NCBI GenBank assembly: GCA_900549015.1
Contig: URMH01000007.1
Location: 1 to 64,000, forward strand
Reading direction: 5' to 3'
DNA length: 64,000 nt
DNA from: an uncultured Blautia sp.
Lineage (GTDB): Bacteria > Bacillota > Clostridia > Lachnospirales > Lachnospiraceae
Shown: piece after piece, positions 31,976 to 40,730 of the stretch
Numbering within the stretch: position 1 is the first letter of the stretch
Layout of the letters: every line of letters starts with the position of its first letter
Notes under the pieces: model-generated
The model's input: only the letters and a program-made list of their open reading frames with translations
The model's database searches: none
Told to the model about the DNA's origin: nothing
Program-made: the position numbers and the translations under genes

Positions 31976-32865
31976 TGGAGAAATTAATATACAGCAAATA
32001 TTCGAATGAGAGAGGCAGAAGATTTTCTCTCCGCACCGATATTCTGGAACAGGACGGCATGAGAATTGTGCGAAAAACACCGGTTGGAAAAGAGGGAGAA
32101 GCGCACGTGGCTTCTCTGGCAAAATGGCGAGAAGAGCTTGAAAAAGCCTTCCAGGATTCTCCTTTTGTATGTAACAAATGTACACTTGAGGGAAAAAGCG
32201 CAGTTCTGGAATACGTATCAGGAGAGACACTGGAGGAGCGTCTTGACAGTCTTTTAAAGCAGGGCGAAAAAGAAGAGGCGGAAAAACTTCTCACAGGCTA
32301 TCTCACAGAAATTGAAAAGATATATAAAGGCAGGATCTTTGAAACTACGGAGGAATTTACAAAAGTATTTGGAGAAACTGTATTTTTTCAGGAGATGGAG
32401 TGTGCAGAGGTGACGGACATTGACATGGTTTGTCAGAATCTTGTGCTTACGAATCCTCCGGTTGTCCTTGATTATGAGTGGACCTTTGATTTTCCTGTTC
32501 CTGGAAAATTTGTATTATACCGTGTGATCCACTATTATATCCGCACCAATCCCATGAGGGAAGTTCTTGATGAGGATATACTGTACAGAAAACTGGGAAT
32601 CACCCCTTCTATGAGGAGCCAGTTTGAAAAAATGGAAGCGTGTTTCCAGAAGTATCTTACAGAAGGTCACATTCCCATGCGGGAGATGTATGCAGATATG
32701 ACTCCGGGAGCTATGTGGCGTCAGGAAAAATACGAACAGCTTCAGAGAGAAAACAGGGAGCTGAAAGAAGAGATTAAAAGAAAAAATCATCTTATACGGG
32801 AAATGAAAAATACGAAAATCTGGAAGCTGTACAGGAAATACAGAAAGATGGTGGAGAGGAAGTGA
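31975..32865 (+). CDS. Kinase-fold protein with C-terminal coiled coil (possible glycan chain terminator)
   Basis: A 296-residue protein not commonly named. The N-lobe has 'RIVRKTPVGKEGEAHVASL' with candidate ATP-Lys 34, and the C-lobe has a catalytic-loop-like D150-x4-N155 in 'DIDMVCQNLVL' and a metal-Asp-like D166 in 'VVLDYEWTF', the layout of aminoglycoside/LPS kinases. Residues about 245-296 form a charged coiled coil ('EKYEQLQRENRELKEEIKRK') ending in a basic amphipathic segment. Methyltransferase, then kinase, then coiled coil is the domain order of E. coli WbdD, here split over two overlapping genes. The overall fold call is from motif spacing only; it could be an inactive pseudokinase. 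Confidence 0.6.
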   Translation: MEKLIYSKYSNERGRRFSLRTDILEQDGMRIVRKTPVGKEGEAHVASLAKWREELEKAFQDSPFVCNKCTLEGKSAVLEYVSGETLEERLDSLLKQGEKEEAEKLLTGYLTEIEKIYKGRIFETTEEFTKVFGETVFFQEMECAEVTDIDMVCQNLVLTNPPVVLDYEWTFDFPVPGKFVLYRVIHYYIRTNPMREVLDEDILYRKLGITPSMRSQFEKMEACFQKYLTEGHIPMREMYADMTPGAMWRQEKYEQLQRENRELKEEIKRKNHLIREMKNTKIWKLYRKYRKMVERK

Positions 32866-32869
32866 AATC

Positions 32870-35317
32870 ATGAGAAATCAGTTGCTGATAGTGGAAAAAG
32901 AACGCTTTTTCTTAAATGACAGGTGCAAATATCTGATACAGGGAGTGATTCCTGAAAAATATACCATAGAGGCATTTCTTGACGATCAGAAGCTTTTGGT
33001 TTCCACAGAGCAGTGCATTGCAAAAAGCGCAGTCGAGCGCTTTAAGGACGGGGAGCTTTTGGGCGGGCAGAGAGTGGAAGCTCTCATAGAGCTTCCGGAG
33101 GAACTTTCCGGATATAAGATGTTAAAAGTATACGCTGTGTTTGAGAAGGAGCGTCTGGAATGGTTTCATAGTAAGTCTTCTGTTCTCGCAAAGAAAAGAG
33201 GAAAACCTCAGTTTTATATAGAGGAAGAGCGGGTAAATAAAAAAAATCATTCTCTCGTGTTAAGGGGATGGGCAGCAGGTGCTTCTCATGTGCAGATCCG
33301 CCTCTTTGACGAAAATAAAAATCCCCTTTCTGTGCCTGTGCAGAGAAATGCCCGCGTGGATGTGGAAGGAATGTTCCGGGAGTGTCTCATTGACAGAGAA
33401 CCGGGATTTTATGTGGAGGCAGACGGACTTTCCGGGAAATTTCTTTACCTTGTAATGCGTCAGGAGGACGGAAGCAAATCTGTCCATAAGATAGGTCTTG
33501 GAACAAAAGAGATTTTTCTTGGAAAAGCAGAAAAATACAGGAGGAAAGCCCTTGCCTATATGCAGGCAAATGGAGTGAAGGCGCTTGTTGTAAAAGCGGC
33601 AAGAAAACTTTCTGAGCGTACGAACCGACCGGTAGATTACAGCGACTGGCTTCCGAAGCATCTTCCAACAGAGAGCGAGCTTTCAAAACAGAGAAAAGCA
33701 ACATTTGATTACGCGCCGAAAATCAGTATTGTCGTGCCTCTTTATAAGACGAAAGAGGAATACTTAAAACAGCTTGTAGATTCTGTGAAAGCCCAGACAT
33801 ATACAAACTGGGAGCTTTGTCTTTCTGATGGAAGCGGAAAGCATTCTCCTGTTTCAGCTCTTTTACAGAAGCTTGAGGAATCTGACAGCAGGATTAAAGT
33901 GATTTACAATGAAGAGCCTCTTCGCATTGCACAGAATACCAATGCGGCAATGGAGGCGGCAACAGGAGATTTCATTGCGTTTGCAGACCATGACGATGTG
34001 CTGTGTGCACACGCTCTCTATGAATGCGTGAAGGCGTTAAATGAAAATCCGGATACAGACGTTCTGTATTCAGACGAGGATAAAATGAGCATGAGGGGAA
34101 ACCGATTCTTTATGCCCCATTTTAAACCGGATTTTAACCTGGATCTGCTTTGTACGGTGAATTATATCTGCCACCTGTTTGTGGCAAAAAAAGAACTGAT
34201 CGATAAAGTCGGTCTTCTTCGTCCGGAATTTGACGGTGCTCAGGATTACGACTTTATTTTCCGGTGTGTGGAGGAAGCGCAGCATATTTATCACATTCCC
34301 AAAATTCTGTATCACTGGAGATGCCATGAGGATTCCACATCGGAAAATCCGGAGAGCAAGATGTACGCCTTTGATGCCGGCAAGAGAGCGATTGAGGCTC
34401 ATTTTGAAAGAATCGGCATAAAAGCGGAGGTTTACAAAGGTGAGTATCTCGGACTTTACAGAACGAGATATATTCGTGATCATGATCCGCTGATTTCCAT
34501 TATCATTCCAAATAAAGACCACATCGAGGATCTGGAACGGTGTATTTCCTCTGTGGAAGAGAAATCCACGTACCGGAATTTTGAGTACATTATTGTGGAA
34601 AACAACAGTACGGAGGAGAGAACCTTTTCCTATTATAAAGAGCTGGAAAAGAAAAATCCGAAGGTTCATATGGTTTACTGGGACGGTCCTTTTAATTATT
34701 CGGAGATTAACAACTTCGGCGCTTCTTACGCAAAGGGCGAATATCTGCTTCTTCTCAACAACGACACAGAGGTGATCAATGCGGACTGGCTGGAAGAACT
34801 TCTTGGCTACTGTATGCGCCCTGATGTGGGAATCGTGGGAGCAAGGCTTTATTATGAAGACGACACGGTGCAGCATGCAGGCGTTGTCCTTGGATTTGGC
34901 GGAATTGCAGGACACTGCTTTGTACAGCAGCCACGTGGAAATACAGGGTACTGTCACAGAATTATCTGCGCACAGAATTACAGCGCAGTGACAGCGGCAT
35001 GCATGATGGTAAAAAGAGAAGCCTTTGATAAGGTGGACGGCTTAAGCACAGACCTTGCAGTTGCCTTTAACGACATTGATTTCTGCCTTAAGGTGCGGGA
35101 CGCCGGCTATCTCGTGGTATATAATCCTTATGTGGAACTGTATCATTACGAGTCAAAATCAAGAGGGCTTGAGGATACGCCGGAAAAGAGGGAGAGATTT
35201 GCAAGAGAAATCGCAACCCTGGAGAGTCACTGGCCGGATATTTTTGCAAAACCGGACCCCTATTACAATCCGAACCTCACATTAAAGAGTCAGGATTTTT
35301 CCCTGAAAAGGTTATAA
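32870..35317 (+). CDS. Large glycosyltransferase with two GT2 domains
   Basis: An 815-residue cytoplasmic glycosyltransferase. Residues 1-270 are a beta-rich N-terminal region of unknown role. The first GT-A/GT2 domain starts at about 283 ('KISIVVPLYKTKEEYLKQLV', 'DFIAFADHDDVLCAHALY', 'DVLYSDEDKMS', 'GAQDYDFIFR'). The second starts at about 539 ('PLISIIIPNKDHIEDLERCI', 'GEYLLLLNNDTEVINADWLE', 'AACMMVKREAFDKVDGL') and is like rhamnosyltransferases. DxD-type Asp motifs are present in both halves (HDD and NDTE). A two-headed enzyme like this usually builds an alternating linkage. It starts 4 nt after the kinase-fold gene. Confidence 0.88.
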   Translation: MRNQLLIVEKERFFLNDRCKYLIQGVIPEKYTIEAFLDDQKLLVSTEQCIAKSAVERFKDGELLGGQRVEALIELPEELSGYKMLKVYAVFEKERLEWFHSKSSVLAKKRGKPQFYIEEERVNKKNHSLVLRGWAAGASHVQIRLFDENKNPLSVPVQRNARVDVEGMFRECLIDREPGFYVEADGLSGKFLYLVMRQEDGSKSVHKIGLGTKEIFLGKAEKYRRKALAYMQANGVKALVVKAARKLSERTNRPVDYSDWLPKHLPTESELSKQRKATFDYAPKISIVVPLYKTKEEYLKQLVDSVKAQTYTNWELCLSDGSGKHSPVSALLQKLEESDSRIKVIYNEEPLRIAQNTNAAMEAATGDFIAFADHDDVLCAHALYECVKALNENPDTDVLYSDEDKMSMRGNRFFMPHFKPDFNLDLLCTVNYICHLFVAKKELIDKVGLLRPEFDGAQDYDFIFRCVEEAQHIYHIPKILYHWRCHEDSTSENPESKMYAFDAGKRAIEAHFERIGIKAEVYKGEYLGLYRTRYIRDHDPLISIIIPNKDHIEDLERCISSVEEKSTYRNFEYIIVENNSTEERTFSYYKELEKKNPKVHMVYWDGPFNYSEINNFGASYAKGEYLLLLNNDTEVINADWLEELLGYCMRPDVGIVGARLYYEDDTVQHAGVVLGFGGIAGHCFVQQPRGNTGYCHRIICAQNYSAVTAACMMVKREAFDKVDGLSTDLAVAFNDIDFCLKVRDAGYLVVYNPYVELYHYESKSRGLEDTPEKRERFAREIATLESHWPDIFAKPDPYYNPNLTLKSQDFSLKRL

Positions 35318-35337
35318 ATCAGAAGGAAACATATAAA

Positions 35338-36777
35338 ATGAGAGAAATGAAAGATAAAAAAGCGTTTATCAGCCGGGAGAAAGTATGTGAGCTCCTTTTT
35401 CTGGTATTTGTGTTTTTGTTCCTGTTTGTGTGGGCAATGAAGGCGCCCCTGAATGCTTCACCTGATGAAGAGATGAGATACAGGCTTACCAACTATATTG
35501 TGGAGCACGGGGAACTGCCGGACGGACGCGATCCGGAGATACGAAATCCACAGTGGGGAATTTCGTATGCGTTTAAACCCTATACAAGTTGTATTATATC
35601 AGCCGGTTTTGGATGGCTGACCACTCTGTTCACAGATGATTTTGACATTTACTATAAATCTATGCGTCTGACAAATGTACTCTTTGGGACTTTGCTGGCG
35701 TTTGTGGCTCTCAGGCTGGGAAAACGGCTGTTTGAAAAAGAAAAGGCATGGTTTTTTGCAGTTCTTGTTACGTTTCTTCCCGGAGCGGCATTTCTTCACA
35801 CATACCAGAATATGGATTCCCTGGCGATTCTTGCGACAGCATGGATATTTTACTGCTGGGTAAGAGCAGTTCAGGAAGGCTGGACGGGTAAGGTATGTGT
35901 GCAGCTGGGCTTATCCATGTCTCTGTGTGTGATGTCGTATTACAATGCGTATGGATTTCTTCTGTGCAGCGCGCTTCTGTTTGCAGGAATGATGCTGAAA
36001 TGCGGGGAACAGCAGTGGAATTATCAGGAGATGCTGAAAAAAGGTTTCTTCATGCTGGGAATCGTATTTCTGTTTACCGGCTGGTGGTTTATCCGAAATG
36101 GAATCATGTATGACGGAGATATACTGGGAATGACGGTTTCAGACCACTATGCGGAAATGTATGCCATTCCGGAATTAAAGCCGTCCAACAGGGAAACGCC
36201 GCAGGCAATCGGCATGAGCCTTCCGTATATGCTCTTCTGGCAGCCGGAAACATGGCATTATAACTGGATGGGAACCGTGGTGGCAAGCTTTATCGGAATG
36301 TTTGGGTTTATGGATATTTTCATGCCGGAAATCTGGACAAAGGCATATGTTGTATTTTTTGCACTTGGAGCTGCCGGAAATCTTTTCTGTATCCGGAAAT
36401 ACTTTTTTGTTGCAAATCGTGATCTGGGTGAAGAACGGATCAAAGATGAAAAAGGCGAGCTTATTATCAGAAGATACCGGAAGGAGAAAGTATGGAACAG
36501 TATGAATTTATTGAGACTGTGCCTTCTGATTGCTGTTATAATACCGGTTATCCTTCTGCTCTACTACGCGTACGCCAGCGATTTTCAGGCGCAGGGACGA
36601 TATATTATGCCCGGTCTTTTGCCGATAATGTATTTTATTACACTGGGTTATGAAACCTGGCTGGACAGACTGATAAAAAGTGAGAGAGTGAAGAGAATCT
36701 TCTTCCGGGTATCTTCTGTTTTACTGGCTGCATCCTGCGTGCTTGTTTATGGAATGGTGTATGCACCTAATTATTAA
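35338..36777 (+). CDS. Polytopic membrane protein, GT-C/DUF2142-like
   Basis: A 479-residue membrane protein with about 10-12 helices. The first extracytoplasmic loop holds 'APLNASPDEEMRYRLTNYIV' with an acidic Asp-Glu-Glu cluster, as in lipid-phosphosugar-dependent GT-C transferases and DUF2142 proteins. Later loops include 'LPGAAFLHTYQNMDSLAILA' and 'YYAYASDFQAQGRYIMPGLL'. I infer it adds a side-chain sugar on the outer face after export. ATG 35338 follows GAAGGAAAC. It is the last gene of the unit, ending 36 nt before a terminator. Confidence 0.75.
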   Translation: MREMKDKKAFISREKVCELLFLVFVFLFLFVWAMKAPLNASPDEEMRYRLTNYIVEHGELPDGRDPEIRNPQWGISYAFKPYTSCIISAGFGWLTTLFTDDFDIYYKSMRLTNVLFGTLLAFVALRLGKRLFEKEKAWFFAVLVTFLPGAAFLHTYQNMDSLAILATAWIFYCWVRAVQEGWTGKVCVQLGLSMSLCVMSYYNAYGFLLCSALLFAGMMLKCGEQQWNYQEMLKKGFFMLGIVFLFTGWWFIRNGIMYDGDILGMTVSDHYAEMYAIPELKPSNRETPQAIGMSLPYMLFWQPETWHYNWMGTVVASFIGMFGFMDIFMPEIWTKAYVVFFALGAAGNLFCIRKYFFVANRDLGEERIKDEKGELIIRRYRKEKVWNSMNLLRLCLLIAVIIPVILLLYYAYASDFQAQGRYIMPGLLPIMYFITLGYETWLDRLIKSERVKRIFFRVSSVLLAASCVLVYGMVYAPNY

Positions 36778-36805
36778 CAAATTACAGAATATAAAAGAAT
36801 GAAAC

Positions 36806-37675
36806 TCAGGAGACCGGGCGTGACGCGCCCGGTTTTCTGTATTTTCCGGGGGTGATGCCCTTATATTTCCGGAAGGTGCGGATAAAGTAGCTCAAGTCAT
36901 TAAATCCGTTTCTGTATGCGATTTCCGTGATGGAATCGTCTGTCGTGGAGAGCTGGTAACACGCCTGCTCAATTCTTTGCCTGTTTAAGTAATCCATAGG
37001 CGTCTGGTGCGTCATCTCCGAAAAAAAGCGGCAGAAATATTTGGGAGACATAGAAACAGAGTCAGAGAGCTGCTGCAAGGTAATGGGGGAACTGTAGTTT
37101 TTCTCAATAAATTCCACAACCTGTTTGAGCTGAAGAATTCTCTTATAATCACGCCTTGCTTTTGGGAGACTCTCAAAATAGTAATGGTTACCAAAAATAA
37201 GACCGAAAAAGTGGTAAAATTGTCCAAAGACAGTGAGCTCATATCCGTCCTCTTTTTTTAGGAAAGCCTGAAAAATACTATTTGCAGACGCAATAATTTC
37301 CTTTTGTTTTGCGGTAAAGTGGTGATAAATCATAATGTCCTGGTGAACAATTCTCTGAATGTACCCGGAACATACAGATCCGGCTTTCAAAAATGCATTC
37401 ATATCAAAAACAATACATTCATAGACACATTTTTCCGGAATGCCAGAATGCAGAATTCCGCTATGTACAAAAATTATATCTCCGGCTTTTGCTGTGAAAC
37501 TTTTTTCGTCTAAAGTAACAGTGAGAGTTCCCTCAAGAACACGCATGATTTCATATTCCACATGCCAGTGATAGGACATAATGTAGCGTGGGTGACTGCT
37601 GTCAATGTGATGAAATTCAAAGGGAAAGCCGTAAGTGCCTCTTAAACGGTCTTCATTTTGATCTAAATCGTGCAT
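36806..37675 (-). CDS. AraC-family transcriptional regulator, probable fucose regulator
   Basis: 289 residues: an N-terminal cupin sensing domain ('YHWHVEYEIMRVLEGTLTVT', 'AGDIIFVHSGILHSG') and a C-terminal double helix-turn-helix ('ITLQQLSDSVSMSPKYFCRF', 'TEIAYRNGFNDLSYFIRTF'). I choose the ATG at 37675 because AAAGGAGG lies 8 nt upstream; an in-frame ATG 30 nt further lacks a site. It is divergent from fucI across 196 nt and is the obvious candidate to control fucI in response to fucose or a product. A TTGTGC-N18-TACAAT promoter for it can be read on the minus strand within 37719-37748. Confidence 0.9.
   Translation of the reverse strand: MHDLDQNEDRLRGTYGFPFEFHHIDSSHPRYIMSYHWHVEYEIMRVLEGTLTVTLDEKSFTAKAGDIIFVHSGILHSGIPEKCVYECIVFDMNAFLKAGSVCSGYIQRIVHQDIMIYHHFTAKQKEIIASANSIFQAFLKKEDGYELTVFGQFYHFFGLIFGNHYYFESLPKARRDYKRILQLKQVVEFIEKNYSSPITLQQLSDSVSMSPKYFCRFFSEMTHQTPMDYLNRQRIEQACYQLSTTDDSITEIAYRNGFNDLSYFIRTFRKYKGITPGKYRKPGASRPVS
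36813..36841 (+). terminator. Terminator of the polysaccharide unit, inside the araC-type coding end
   Basis: ACCGGGCG (36813-36820) / CGCCCGGT (36826-36833) with a 5-nt loop, then TTTTCTGTATTTT. The hairpin lies in the last codons of the convergent AraC-family gene, so the same bases encode its C-terminus. Confidence 0.8.
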
Positions 37676-37705
37676 GGAAAAATCCTCCTTTCCAAAAAAA
37701 TGCAA

Positions 37706-37871
37706 AAAAGTGAATATTGTACTATTATTTGCTATTATAGCACAAGTAATTTAAAGAAGGCAAATGTATAATTGACTACATAAGAAACGAGAGTAGGTTT
37801 CCTGCGGTTTTTTTTGATAGGAAAACTTCTCTTACAAAGACATTGAGCTTAATAAATGGAGGTAATTCATT
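37706..37871 (+). promoter_or_regulatory. fucI upstream region with an activator-type promoter
   Basis: TATAAT at 37767-37772 has no recognisable -35 hexamer 17 nt upstream (AAGTAA), which suits an AraC-activated promoter. A GTTTCCT / AGGAAAAC imperfect inverted repeat lies at about 37797-37826 in the leader. No match to the catabolite cre consensus was seen. Confidence 0.4.
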
Positions 37872-39665
37872 ATGGCAAAAAGCAGATTAATCGGTGGTTA
37901 TCCTGTAATTGGTATCCGTCCAACAATCGACGGAAGAAGAGGTGCTCTTGACGTAAGAGGTTCTCTGGAAGAACAGACAATGAACATGGCGAAATCCGCT
38001 GCAAAACTGTTTGAAGACAATTTAAGATATTCTAACGGAGAGCCGGTAAAAGTTGTTATCGCAGATACAACAATCGGACGTGTTGGAGAATCTGCAGCAT
38101 GTGCAGAAAAATTCCGCAAAGAAGGCGTTGATATTACAGTAACTGTTACACCTTGCTGGTGCTACGGTTCCGAGACAATGGATATGGATCCGCAGACGAT
38201 CAAAGCTGTATGGGGATTCAACGGAACAGAAAGACCTGGCGCTGTATACCTTGCATCTGTTCTTGCAACACACGCACAGAAAGGTCTTCCTGCATTCGGT
38301 ATCTACGGACATGATGTTTGTGAAGCAGACGACACATCTATTCCGGAAGACGTTCAGGAAAAACTGTTAAGATTCGGACGCGCAGCAGTTGCAGCAGCTT
38401 CCATGAGAGGCAAATCCTACTTACAGATCGGTTCTATCTGCATGGGTATCGGTGGATCTATCATTGATTCTGACTTTATCGAGTCCTACCTTGGAATGCG
38501 TGTAGAATCTGTTGACGAGGTAGAAATTATCCGTCGTATGACAGAGGGCATCTATGATCACGAAGAGTTTGAAAAAGCTCTGAAATGGGCAAAAGAGACA
38601 TGTAAGATCGGCTTCGACAAGAACCCGGAAGAATTACAGATGAGCCCGGAGAAAAAAGAAGAGCAGTTTGAATTTGTAGTTAAAATGGCAGTTATCATCA
38701 AAGAGCTGATGAACGGCTGCGATAATCTTGACCCGAAATTCTCCGAGGAAGCAATCGGACATAACGCACTTGCAGCAGGTTTCCAGGGACAGAGACAGTG
38801 GACAGACTTCTATCCTAACGGTGACTTTGCAGAGGCAGTTTTAAATACTTCCTTTGACTGGAATGGCGCAAGAGAGCCATACATCCTTGCAACAGAGAAC
38901 GACGTATTAAACGGTCTTGGAATGATGTTCATGAAACTTCTTACAAACCGTGCGCAGATGTTTGCAGACGTTCGTACATACTGGAGTCCGGAAGCTGTTA
39001 AGAAAGCAACAGGATATGACCTGGAAGGCGTTGCAAAAGAGAACGGCGGATTTATCCACCTTATCAACTCCGGCGCATGCTGCCTTGACGCCTGCGGCGA
39101 AGCAAAAGACGAAAACGGCAACGGCGTAATGAAAGAATGGTGGAATGTAACAGAGGAAGACCAGAAAGCGATCATGGACGCTACAACATGGAACGCAGCA
39201 GACAACGGATACTTCCGTGGCGGCGGATTCTCTTCCAGATTTGTTACAAAAGCAGAAATGCCTGCTACAATGATCCGTCTGAATCTTGTAAAAGGATTAG
39301 GACCGGTTCTTCAGATCGCTGAAGGATGGACATTAAACCTTCCGGAAGAAGTTTCTGATAAACTCTGGAAACGTACAGACTACACATGGCCATGTACATG
39401 GTTTGCACCAAGATGTACAGGCGAAGGCGCATTCAAGACTGCTTACGATGTAATGAATAACTGGGGTGCAAACCACGGTGCAATCTCTTACGGACACATC
39501 GGTGCAGACCTTATCACAATGTGCTCTATGCTGAGAATTCCGGTTTGCATGCACAATGTTCCGGAAGAAAAAATCTTCCGTCCAGCAGCTTGGAACGCAT
39601 TCGGAATGGACAAAGAAGGCGCAGACTACAGAGCTTGCAAAAACTACGGACCACTTTACAAATAA
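37872..39665 (+). CDS. fucI: L-fucose isomerase
   Basis: FucI (597 residues, full length) converts L-fucose to L-fuculose in the cytoplasm, the first step of fucose use; it also acts on D-arabinose in other species. Mn-ligand candidates are E342 in 'ATENDVLNG' and D366 in '[11 protein letters not shown]', which have the same 24-residue spacing as E337/D361 of the E. coli enzyme, plus the His in '[10 protein letters not shown]'. ATG 37872 has TGGAGGT upstream. Codon use is strongly biased, suggesting high expression. No fuculokinase or aldolase gene is adjacent, and fucU lies 2.1 kb away on the other strand. Confidence 0.97.
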   Translation: MAKSRLIGGYPVIGIRPTIDGRRGALDVRGSLEEQTMNMAKSAAKLFEDNLRYSNGEPVKVVIADTTIGRVGESAACAEKFRKEGVDITVTVTPCWCYGSETMDMDPQTIKAVWGFNGTERPGAVYLASVLATHAQKGLPAFGIYGHDVCEADDTSIPEDVQEKLLRFGRAAVAAASMRGKSYLQIGSICMGIGGSIIDSDFIESYLGMRVESVDEVEIIRRMTEGIYDHEEFEKALKWAKETCKIGFDKNPEELQMSPEKKEEQFEFVVKMAVIIKELMNGCDNLDPKFSEEAIGHNALAAGFQGQRQWTDFYPNGDFAEAVLNTSFDWNGAREPYILATENDVLNGLGMMFMKLLTNRAQMFADVRTYWSPEAVKKATGYDLEGVAKENGGFIHLINSGACCLDACGEAKDENGNGVMKEWWNVTEEDQKAIMDATTWNAADNGYFRGGGFSSRFVTKAEMPATMIRLNLVKGLGPVLQIAEGWTLNLPEEVSDKLWKRTDYTWPCTWFAPRCTGEGAFKTAYDVMNNWGANHGAISYGHIGADLITMCSMLRIPVCMHNVPEEKIFRPAAWNAFGMDKEGADYRACKNYGPLYK

Positions 39666-39688
39666 AATATGCTGCTTAAAGCAGATGG

Positions 39689-39717
39689 GGAGCTGTGCTG
39701 ATGCACAGCTCCTTTTT
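39689..39717 (+). terminator. fucI terminator
   Basis: A perfect 10-bp stem GGAGCTGTGC / GCACAGCTCC with loop TGAT and a T5 tail. Confidence 0.9.
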
Positions 39718-39817
39718 GGTTCGAAACCCGGAATACCAGTGAAAACAGGGGATTCTACTGCTGTTCGGTTGTGAAAAACAGCAATTTCCCTTAAAATTTT
39801 CATTGGAGGTGATCAAC

Positions 39818-40606
39818 ATGTTCGAGATCGACAAAGAAAAATTCGGGGCTCTTGTATCCGAGCTTAGAAAAGAAAAGGGATATACCCAGAAGGAGCTTGC
39901 ACAGCAGCTTTATGTGTCTGATAAGGCGGTGAGTAAATGGGAAACCGGAAACAGTATACCGGACACCAGTCTCTTGATTCCTCTTGCAGAGCTTTTGGGA
40001 GTTTCGGTCACGGAACTTTTAATGTGCGAGAGAATGGAGAAAAATGTCATTTTGGAGACAGACACAGTGGAGGATATTGTAAAGACGGCGATTCATTACG
40101 GAGAGGAAAAAACAGAGCGTGCATATCAGGTGAAAAGCAGATGGTTCATTTTTTACGGAATTTCTCTGCTTTTGGGAGCGGTAGGATTATTTTTAAATCG
40201 CAGAGAGCCTTTTTTTGAGTCTCTTGCCGTGCTGATAGTATTGTGTGCAATCTTTGGAGCTTATTTCTGTTTTTTTGTAAAAACAAAGCTGCCGGGATTC
40301 TACGATGAACAAAAAGTAACTGTTTTTTATGATGGACCATTTCGCATGAATATGATGGGAATGAAATTCAACAACAGAAATTGGCCGTATATTATAAAAG
40401 TTATGAGATACTGGTGCTGCCTTTCCATGATACTCCTTCCAGCGGGGGTTTTTCTTGCAAAAAGCGCAGGGCTTACATTGAGCAATGCAGCTTGGAAGTG
40501 GACAATGCTGGCAGTATTTTTCAGTACGCTTTTTATACCTGTCTATATTGCAGGCAGGAAGTATGAAAACGAATCAGAGCATGGAGCGGGGAAAGAAAAT
40601 CACTGA
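39818..40606 (+). CDS. XRE-type regulator with a membrane domain
   Basis: A 262-residue protein: residues 8-65 are a helix-turn-helix of the Cro/CI type ('LRKEKGYTQKELAQQLYVSD', 'AVSKWETGNSIPDTSLLIPL'), followed by four hydrophobic segments (about 110-250). A DNA-binding domain attached to a membrane module suggests signal-dependent regulation at the membrane, as in SdpI-like or toxin-sensing regulators. ATG 39818 has TTGGAGGTGATC upstream. It is a single gene between the fucI terminator and the next promoter, and its target is not visible. Confidence 0.85.
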   Translation: MFEIDKEKFGALVSELRKEKGYTQKELAQQLYVSDKAVSKWETGNSIPDTSLLIPLAELLGVSVTELLMCERMEKNVILETDTVEDIVKTAIHYGEEKTERAYQVKSRWFIFYGISLLLGAVGLFLNRREPFFESLAVLIVLCAIFGAYFCFFVKTKLPGFYDEQKVTVFYDGPFRMNMMGMKFNNRNWPYIIKVMRYWCCLSMILLPAGVFLAKSAGLTLSNAAWKWTMLAVFFSTLFIPVYIAGRKYENESEHGAGKENH

Positions 40607-40655
40607 AAAGGAAATGAAATGTCGAGTATTTTCCCGGTTTGTCGCAAAAAAAGGA

Positions 40656-40683
40656 TTGAAACCCGGCAGGAAAATGGTAAAAT
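40656..40683 (+). promoter_or_regulatory. Promoter of the SH3-like surface protein
   Basis: TTGAAA (40656-40661), 16-nt spacer, TAAAAT (40678-40683); the start codon is at 40731. Confidence 0.55.
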
Positions 40684-40730
40684 GAAATGAGAGAAAATAC
40701 ATATTAAAAAGGGTTAAAAAGGGGAAGAAT

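Noticed and set aside
37706..37871. A catabolite-control cre site upstream of fucI
   Set aside because: No stretch matches TGWAANCGNTNWCA closely enough to report.
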